In this document: positions 1 to 5,004 of the stretch, piece by piece
Position numbering within the stretch: position 1 is the first letter of the stretch
Layout: each line of letters opens with the position of its first letter
Source of the DNA: an uncultured Actinomycetes bacterium
GTDB taxonomy: Bacteria > Actinomycetota > Thermoleophilia > Solirubrobacterales > Thermoleophilaceae
Direction of reading: 5' to 3'
DNA: 5,990 nt
Assembly: GCA_946481495.1 (NCBI GenBank)
Contig: CAMLNW010000179.1
Coordinates: 1-5,990, forward strand
The notes under the pieces: generated by a model
What the model was told of the DNA's origin: nothing
Databases searched by the model: none
Seen by the model: the letters and a program-made list of their open reading frames with translations, nothing else
Program-made: the position numbers and the translations under genes

Positions 1-550
1 ACACCACGGCCAACGTGAAGACGGCCGCGACCACCAGCAGGAAGAGGTCGATGCCGCCGACCGACACCGAGCCGATCGTGTCGCCGTGGTAGGCCTCGCG
101 CAGCGAGACGAAGCGGGTGCGCCGCTCGTCGCCCTGCTGGGCCCAGAACTGGAACGCCATCTTGAGCGCGATCTCGGTAGCCGTCGAGCCGCTGTCTGAG
201 TAGAAGACGCGCGTCAGGCCGGGCGGGGCGATGCCGACGAGGCGGCGCGCCAGCTCGATCGCCGGCGGGTGCGAGAGGCCGAGCATCGTCGAGTGGGCGA
301 CGCGGTCGAGCTGGTCGCGGATCGCGGCGTCGATCCGCGGCTCGCGGTGGCCGTGGACGTTGCACCAGAGTGACGAGACACCGTCGATGTAGCGGTTGCC
401 CGCGGTGTCGATCAGGTCGGTGCCCTCGGCGCGCTCGACGATCAGCGGCTGCTCGCCGGCCCAGTCGCGCTGCTGGGTGAACGGATGCCAGAGGTGCGCG
501 CGGTCGGCGGCGACGAGCGCGTCGTGGTCGACTCGGGCGGGTCCGCTCAC
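1..550 (-). CDS. bioA: Adenosylmethionine-8-amino-7-oxononanoate aminotransferase, N-terminal part (cut by left edge)
   Basis: BioA is a cytoplasmic PLP enzyme of aminotransferase class III. It moves the amino group of S-adenosylmethionine onto KAPA to give DAPA, the third late step of biotin synthesis. I translated the minus strand from 550 and obtained 183 residues open to the window edge. Family signatures seen: HLWHPFTQ (19-26), DGVSSLWCNVHGH (56-68), STMLGLSHPPAIELA (87-101), VFYSDSGSTATEIALK (115-130, PLP phosphate loop) and AYHGDTIGSVSVGGIDLF (153-170; Tyr154 is the expected PLP-stacking Tyr). The catalytic Lys lies outside the window. The GTG at 548-550 is chosen because an in-frame TAG lies about five codons upstream with no ATG between. 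No Shine-Dalgarno is visible. Oddity: after Phe170 the family normally has His, but here a run of hydrophobic residues follows to the edge. The identity is firm; whether the gene is intact is not known. Confidence 0.93.
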   Translation of the reverse strand, partial: MSGPARVDHDALVAADRAHLWHPFTQQRDWAGEQPLIVERAEGTDLIDTAGNRYIDGVSSLWCNVHGHREPRIDAAIRDQLDRVAHSTMLGLSHPPAIELARRLVGIAPPGLTRVFYSDSGSTATEIALKMAFQFWAQQGDERRTRFVSLREAYHGDTIGSVSVGGIDLFLLVVAAVFTLAVV

Positions 551-558
551 GGCCGCCG

Positions 559-572
559 ATGCTAGCTATCGT
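559..572. promoter_or_regulatory. Possible divergent promoter region between bioA and the spermidine-synthase-like gene
   Basis: The bioA GTG (550, minus) and the first ATG of the plus-strand gene (559) are only 8 bp apart. The stretch is more AT-rich than its surroundings and contains GCTAGC and TAGCTA palindromes. Two -10-like hexamers can be read. TAGCAT on the minus strand (564-559) would place a transcript start a few bases before the bioA GTG. TATCGT on the plus strand (567-572) would place one a few bases before the ATG at 583. No convincing -35 boxes are present, and neither gene has a Shine-Dalgarno, which would suit near-leaderless transcripts. This is inference from short motifs. 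Confidence 0.3.
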
Positions 573-2082
573 GGCGGTTCGAATGCCGCCGCTTCCACTG
601 CTCGTCTTCGCGGTCGGCATGGGCTCGTTGGGAGCCGAGATCGCGGCCGTGCGACTGCTCGCTCCGTACTTCGGCGCATCGACGGTGGTGTGGGCGAACA
701 CGATCGGCGTCGTGCTGGTCGCGCTGTCGGTCGGCTACTGGCTCGGCGGGCGGCTGGCCGACCGGCGGCCCGAGCTGCGCGGGCTGTGTCTGCTGGCGCT
801 GGTCGCGGCAGGGCTGCTGGCGTTGGTGCCGTTCGTCGCCGACCCGCTGCTCGACGTCGCGGTCGACGCGCTCGACTCGGTGTCGGCGGGGGCGTTCATC
901 GGGTCGCTGCTGGCGGTGCTGGGGTTGGTGGCGGTTCCTGTGCTGCTGCTCGGCGCGGTCGCGCCGTACGCGATTCGGCTCGGCGTGACGACGCTCGAGG
1001 AGGCCGGACGGGTGTCGGGGCGGCTGTACGCGATCTCGACGGCGGGCAGCCTGGTCGGGACGCTGCTGTCGGCGCTGGTGCTGATCCCGCTGGTCGGGAC
1101 GCGACGGACGTTCCTGTTCTTCGCGCTGGCGATCGCGGTCGTGGCGCTGCCGGGGCTGTGGGCGGGGCGGCGGCGCTACTTTGCCGCGGCGGTCCCGGTC
1201 GCGATCGTCGCGCTGATGGTGGCGCCGGTCGGCACGCTGAAGGCCGAGGCCGACAATGGTCGCGTCATCTACGAGACCGACACCGAGTACCAGTACGCGC
1301 GAGTGGTCGAGCGCGACGACGGCAGCCGTGTACTGGAGCTCAACGAGGGCCAGGCGCTGCACTCGCTGTGGCGGCCGGGGACCGTCCTGACCGGCGGCTA
1401 CTGGGACGGGATGCTGGTGGCGCCGTTCGCGGCGCTGGCGGAGCCGCCGCGCCGGGTGGCGATCCTCGGCAACGCCGCCGGCACGATGTCGCGCGCCTAT
1501 GTCGAGCTGTTTCCGGGCGTGCGGGTCGACGGGGTCGAGATCGACGCCGAGCTGTCGGAGATCGGCAAGGACTACTTCGGGCTGGAGGAGGGACCACGGC
1601 TCGCGCTCCACCACGAGGACGCGCGGCCGTTCCTGCGCACGACCGACACGCGCTACGACGTGATCGCGATCGACGCCTATCGCCAGCCCTACATCCCCTT
1701 CTACCTGTCGACGCGCGAGTTCTTCGAGCTTTGCCGCGACCGGCTTGCGCCCGGCGGCGTGATCGTGATCAACATCGGCCATCCAGAGGAGCAGGACGAT
1801 CTGGAGGAGGTGCTGACGGCGACGATCGGGGCGGCGTTCCCGAACGTCGTGCGCTACCCGTTCGACGACACGAACTCGCTCGTGGTGGCGGGCGAGGGGC
1901 CGGTGTCTGTCGAGCAACTGCGCGCCGCTACCGGCGAAATACCGCGCGCTCTGCGGCCCGCGCTGATCGAGGCGTACCTACGCTCGGAGCCGCCGCTGAC
2001 CGGCGGCGAGATCTACACCGACGACCACGCGCCGGTGGAGTGGCTCATCGACAAGTCGATCGTGGACTACGCGGCCGACTAG
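559..2082 (+). CDS. Fused multi-pass membrane / spermidine synthase-like protein
   Basis: The protein has 507 residues. Residues about 11-224 hold roughly seven hydrophobic membrane segments (near 11-30, 43-64, 76-97, 112-140, 157-180, 184-202, 206-224). Residues about 238-500 form a spermidine-synthase-like Rossmann domain: a YQ motif (244-245), LNEGQALHS (261-269), the nucleotide loop LGNAAGT (303-309), acidic VEID (326-329), DARPFL (354-359), IDAY (371-374) and TDDHAPVEW (487-495). Classical aminopropyltransferases bind decarboxylated SAM and a polyamine. Here the loop is GNAAG rather than GGGxG, and IDAY stands where a D(S/T)(S/T)DP-like motif is usual, so the substrate is uncertain. This architecture is commonly annotated as fused MFS/SpeE; proven spermidine synthesis should not be assumed. 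The ATG at 583 (residue 9) is a plausible alternative start and fits better if transcription begins near 579. It stands alone on the plus strand, splitting bioA from the other biotin genes. Confidence 0.85.
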   Translation: MLAIVAVRMPPLPLLVFAVGMGSLGAEIAAVRLLAPYFGASTVVWANTIGVVLVALSVGYWLGGRLADRRPELRGLCLLALVAAGLLALVPFVADPLLDVAVDALDSVSAGAFIGSLLAVLGLVAVPVLLLGAVAPYAIRLGVTTLEEAGRVSGRLYAISTAGSLVGTLLSALVLIPLVGTRRTFLFFALAIAVVALPGLWAGRRRYFAAAVPVAIVALMVAPVGTLKAEADNGRVIYETDTEYQYARVVERDDGSRVLELNEGQALHSLWRPGTVLTGGYWDGMLVAPFAALAEPPRRVAILGNAAGTMSRAYVELFPGVRVDGVEIDAELSEIGKDYFGLEEGPRLALHHEDARPFLRTTDTRYDVIAIDAYRQPYIPFYLSTREFFELCRDRLAPGGVIVINIGHPEEQDDLEEVLTATIGAAFPNVVRYPFDDTNSLVVAGEGPVSVEQLRAATGEIPRALRPALIEAYLRSEPPLTGGEIYTDDHAPVEWLIDKSIVDYAAD

Positions 2083-2106
2083 CGTCGACGAAGACAGAGT
2101 GGACAG

Positions 2107-2130
2107 TTTGCTGATCTAAGGGTCAGCGAA
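2107..2130. terminator. Hairpin between convergent genes, possible bidirectional terminator
   Basis: TTTGCTGATC pairs with GGTCAGCGAA around a four-base TAAG loop. The core GCTGA/TCAGC is perfect and there are two T-G wobbles, giving a stem of about 10 bp. It lies in the 57-bp gap between the stop codons of the plus-strand gene (2082) and the minus-strand hydrolase (2140). There is no true U-tract on either side, only mixed T-rich bases (TCGTCCGTTCT on plus), so the efficiency of Rho-independent termination is doubtful. Confidence 0.4.
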
Positions 2131-2139
2131 TCGTCCGTT

Positions 2140-3060
2140 CTAGCGAGCGGCGCGGTCCAGGGCGCGGACGAGGGCGGCGGAGCGGGCCGGGGCCTCCATC
2201 TGCGGGGTGTGGCCGATGCCGGGCAGGACGACGACCTTGGCGCCGGGGATGTCGCGGTAGTCGTCGGCCGACTTGGGGTCGACGATGCGATCCTCGGCGC
2301 CGAAGATCACCGTTACCGGGAGGCGCGTGGAGGCGATGCGGTCGTCGAGGCGCTCGGCCGCGGTGAAGTCGCGGCCGCCCTCGTAGGACTCGGCGAAGGA
2401 GGTGTAGGTCATCTCCTTGACGTCGTCGACGAAGGAGTCGGGGAAGTCGAAGCCCTCGTGGAACGCCTTGCTGAGCTCCTTGCGGATCGTGCTGTCGGGG
2501 GCGACCTGCTTCAGCGCGGGACCGATCACCGGCATCCGGGCAAGCTTCGCCGTCAGCGGCAGGCTGACGTACTTGGTCTGCGACGACGAGTCCATGATCA
2601 CCAGCCCACGCACCTTGTCGGGATGGCGCTGGGCGAGCGCGGTGCTGACCGGCCCGCCGAGCGACTGGCCGACGGCGAGCACCGGCTTCGCGTCGAGGGC
2701 GTCGAGCGCCTCGGCGATCGTGTCGGCCTGGTGCTCCATCGAGTAGCCGTCGTCTGGCATTTCGGAGCTGCCGTGTCCGAGCAGGTCGACGGCGATCACG
2801 CGGTGGTCGCGGACGAGCAGCGGCTGGAGCCGCTGCCAGTAGTCCATCGAACAGGTGTAGCAGTGGACGAGCAGGATCGTGGGGGCGTCGCGCGGGCCGC
2901 GGTCGGTGACGTGGAGGTCGCCGCCGGGCAGGTCGAGCACGCGGCCGGCGCCCTCGGCGCTGGCGGCCTTGGTCTCGCCGCCGACGATCACGGCGTTGAC
3001 GACCAGCAGCACCGCGAGCACGGCGAGCAGCGACAGGGCGATGATCAGAAAGCGGCGCAC
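2140..3060 (-). CDS. Membrane-anchored or exported alpha/beta hydrolase
   Basis: This is a 306-residue alpha/beta-hydrolase-fold protein. The N-terminus starts MRRF and continues as a hydrophobic stretch to about residue 27, acting as an anchor or uncleaved signal, so the catalytic domain probably faces outside the cytoplasm. The catalytic triad is visible: Ser133 in the GQSLGG nucleophile elbow, Asp257 in GAEDRIV and His284 in GIGHTPQ. DLLGHGSSE (92-100) is a standard fold motif. The oxyanion region reads HCYTCS (66-71) where most relatives have HG. The GTG start at 3058-3060 is supported by GGGAG five bases upstream (complement of 3066-3070). It is the last gene of the biotin block, 20 bp after the bioD stop, so it is likely co-transcribed. 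A BioH-like pimeloyl esterase role is possible from position, but BioH is cytoplasmic and lacks such an anchor. The substrate is unknown. Confidence 0.88.
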   Translation of the reverse strand: MRRFLIIALSLLAVLAVLLVVNAVIVGGETKAASAEGAGRVLDLPGGDLHVTDRGPRDAPTILLVHCYTCSMDYWQRLQPLLVRDHRVIAVDLLGHGSSEMPDDGYSMEHQADTIAEALDALDAKPVLAVGQSLGGPVSTALAQRHPDKVRGLVIMDSSSQTKYVSLPLTAKLARMPVIGPALKQVAPDSTIRKELSKAFHEGFDFPDSFVDDVKEMTYTSFAESYEGGRDFTAAERLDDRIASTRLPVTVIFGAEDRIVDPKSADDYRDIPGAKVVVLPGIGHTPQMEAPARSAALVRALDRAAR

Positions 3061-3064
3061 GAGT

Positions 3065-3071
3065 TCTCCCG
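3065..3071 (-). promoter_or_regulatory. Ribosome binding site of the hydrolase
   Basis: The minus strand reads GGGAGAACTC directly before the GTG at 3060. The purine-rich GGGAGAA is well spaced and supports this GTG as the start, rather than a frame beginning further upstream inside bioD. Confidence 0.6.
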
Positions 3072-3080
3072 GGAAGCAGG

Positions 3081-3752
3081 CTACAACCAGCTGTCAAGGG
3101 GCAGGGTGGCTCCGGCTTCGGCGAGCTTTGGCGGGGTCGTGGGTGGGAGTCCGCTGACCGGGACGCCGCTCAGCTGCTCGATGGTTGCGCGGTTGGAGCG
3201 CTCGATCGGCTCCGGGTGCTCCGGCCAGGGCGTGAGGACGATCCCGGCGACGCGGAGGCCGGCGACGCGGGCGGCCTCGACTGTGAGCAGGGTGTGGTTG
3301 ATCGTGCCGAGGCCGGTGCGGCCGACGACGACGAGCGGGAGGGCGAGGTCGATTGCGAGGTCGCGGACGGAGTAGTCGGGTGTGAGGGGGACGAGGAGGC
3401 CGCCGACGCCCTCGCAGATGAGCGTGTCGGCTCTGTCACCGGCCTGTTGCGCTGCGGCGCGGATGTGGGTGGGATCGACGGTGGTGTTGGTGAGCTCGGC
3501 GGCGTAGTGGGGGGATACGGGTGGGCCGAAGGTGATGGGGGCGACGTTGGCCGCGGTTTGTCCCGAGTTTGCGTTGGCGGCGAGCAGCTCGTGGTCGGGG
3601 GGCCAGTCGCCGGGCTCGTCGTCGGTGCCGGTGACGACTGGTTTGAAGGCCGCTACGTGTTCGCCGCGTGCGGCGAGCGCGGCGCAGATGGCGGCGGCGA
3701 CGATGGTCTTACCGACGCCCGTGTCGGTGCCGGTTACGAAGAGGCCGCGCAC
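3081..3752 (-). CDS. bioD: ATP-dependent dethiobiotin synthetase
   Basis: BioD is a cytoplasmic P-loop enzyme that closes the ureido ring, turning DAPA, CO2 and ATP into dethiobiotin. The protein has 223 residues, the usual length. Motifs: P-loop GTDTGVGKT (8-16) with Lys15 and Thr16, FKPVVTG (36-42) with Lys37 expected to act on the substrate carbamate, Asp53 in PPDHELL, and CEGVGGLLVPL (113-123) with Glu114 as the second metal ligand. VVVGRTGLGTINHTLLT (141-157) matches the conserved region that follows. The start is GTG at 3750-3752, ten bases after the bioF stop. No Shine-Dalgarno is visible, so translation probably depends on ribosomes finishing bioF. The gene sits between bioF and the hydrolase on the same strand, consistent with one operon. 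All key residues are present, so an active enzyme is expected. Confidence 0.96.
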   Translation of the reverse strand: MRGLFVTGTDTGVGKTIVAAAICAALAARGEHVAAFKPVVTGTDDEPGDWPPDHELLAANANSGQTAANVAPITFGPPVSPHYAAELTNTTVDPTHIRAAAQQAGDRADTLICEGVGGLLVPLTPDYSVRDLAIDLALPLVVVGRTGLGTINHTLLTVEAARVAGLRVAGIVLTPWPEHPEPIERSNRATIEQLSGVPVSGLPPTTPPKLAEAGATLPLDSWL

Positions 3753-3762
3753 GCCGGCGGCG

Positions 3763-5004
3763 CTAGGCCGCGTCGGCGAGACGGTCGAAGACGCGGCCGC
3801 CCGCCGCGGCTGCCTCAGCCTCGAGCGCCCGGCGGGCGGCTGCCTTGCGCGCTGCCTCGGGAACCGACTTGGCGACGACCTTGGCGGCGTCGCGCAGCTC
3901 GGCCTTGGTGTGCGAGGCCATCACCGTCAGCCGCAGTCGCGAGGAACCGTCGGGAACCGTTGGCGGGCGGATCGCCTGGGCGAAGACGCCGCGCTCGAGC
4001 GCGCGCTCGCTGGCCGATACCGCAGCGTCGGCGTCGCCGACGATCACCGGGACGATCGGCGTCTCGCTTGCGCCCGTCGGCAGACCCTCGTCGGCGAGCG
4101 CGTCGCGCAGGATGCGCGAGTTGCGCTGCAGGCGCTCGACGCGGCGCGGCTCCTCGCGCAGCAGCTCGAGTGCGGCCATCGCGGCGGCGACCTGCGGTGG
4201 CGCCAGCGCCGTCGAGAAGATCAGCGTGCGGGCGGTGTTGACGAGGTACTTCGCCATCGGCCGGTCGCAGCAGACGTAGGCGCCGTAGGAGCCGAGCGAC
4301 TTGCCGAGCGTGCCGACCAGCACGTCGACTTCGTCCTCGAGCCCGGCGGCGGCGACCGAGCCGCGCCCGTCGGGGCCGGTGGTGCCGGTTCCGTGGGCGT
4401 CGTCGACCATCACGCGGGCGTCGAAGCGGCGCGCCAGCTCGACGATCTCGGTTAGTGGCGCGACGTCGCCGTCCATCGAGAAGACGCCGTCGGTGACGAT
4501 CAGGCTGCCGCGGCCCTCGGCCTCGCGCAGCCCCCAGGCGAGGTGGTCGACGTCGCCGTGGTCGTAGACGAATGTCTCAGCCCGCGGGAGCCGGCAGCCG
4601 TCGACGATGCTGGCGTGGTTGAGCGCGTCGGAGAAAACGACCTCGCCCGGCTTCGCGAGCGCCTGGACGACGCCGGTGTTGGCGAGGTAGCCGGAGCCGA
4701 ACAGCAGAGAGGTCTCGTAGCCCTTGAAGTCGGCGATCCGCTCCTCGAGCCGGCGGTGGATGCGCATGTTGCCCGACACCAGGCGCGAGGCGCCGGCGCC
4801 GGCGCCGTAGCGCATCGCCGCCTCGGCGGCCGCCTCGCGGACGCGCGGGTGGTCGGCGAGGCCGAGGTAGTTGTTCGAGCACAGAAGCAGAACGGGCCGC
4901 CCGTCCAACAAGACGCGCGGCCCCTGAGGTCCGGAGATCATTCGCAGCTTGCGGTAGAGCCCGCGGTCGCGAATCGAGCTGAGTGCGCTCTCGATGTCGG
5001 TCAC
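3763..5004 (-). CDS. bioF: 8-amino-7-oxononanoate synthase
   Basis: BioF is a PLP-dependent alpha-oxoamine synthase that joins pimeloyl-ACP (or -CoA) with L-alanine, releasing CO2, to make KAPA. It is the first late step of biotin synthesis. The protein has 413 residues. Motifs: SNNYLGLADHP (43-53), ASRLVSGN (72-79), DALNHASIVDG (126-136) with His130 for PLP stacking, DGVFSMDGD (172-180), VDDAHGTG (200-207) with Asp201 and His204, and GTLGKSLGSYG (231-241) with Lys235 as the PLP Schiff-base lysine. Residues from about 380 onward form an Ala/Arg/Glu-rich helical tail, longer than in most relatives. The frame stays open upstream to 5448, but homology begins at the GTG at 5002-5004. That start overlaps the bioB stop by four bases and has a strong GGAAGGAG seven bases upstream. 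It is translationally coupled to bioB. Confidence 0.96.
   Translation of the reverse strand: MTDIESALSSIRDRGLYRKLRMISGPQGPRVLLDGRPVLLLCSNNYLGLADHPRVREAAAEAAMRYGAGAGASRLVSGNMRIHRRLEERIADFKGYETSLLFGSGYLANTGVVQALAKPGEVVFSDALNHASIVDGCRLPRAETFVYDHGDVDHLAWGLREAEGRGSLIVTDGVFSMDGDVAPLTEIVELARRFDARVMVDDAHGTGTTGPDGRGSVAAAGLEDEVDVLVGTLGKSLGSYGAYVCCDRPMAKYLVNTARTLIFSTALAPPQVAAAMAALELLREEPRRVERLQRNSRILRDALADEGLPTGASETPIVPVIVGDADAAVSASERALERGVFAQAIRPPTVPDGSSRLRLTVMASHTKAELRDAAKVVAKSVPEAARKAAARRALEAEAAAAGGRVFDRLADAA

Noticed and set aside
562..1917. 451-residue antisense open frame rich in Arg, Gln and His
   Set aside because: Typical mirror of a GC-rich coding frame; no recognisable domain and a fully overlapping real gene.
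396..2114. 572-residue open frame on the plus strand over the spermidine-synthase-like gene
   Set aside because: It is Arg/Gly/Ala-rich and low in complexity, and it overlaps the bioA start. The alternative frame at 559-2082 has clear membrane segments and family motifs, so this is a GC-driven shadow.
2140..3060. Calling the hydrolase BioH
   Set aside because: It has the triad and the genomic position, but the N-terminal hydrophobic anchor, HC in place of HG and greater length do not fit BioH, so no symbol is given.
2209..3375. Long plus-strand open frame across the hydrolase and bioD
   Set aside because: It spans two well-supported minus-strand genes and their boundary, and its Gly/Val/Asp/Glu-heavy composition is that of an antisense frame.
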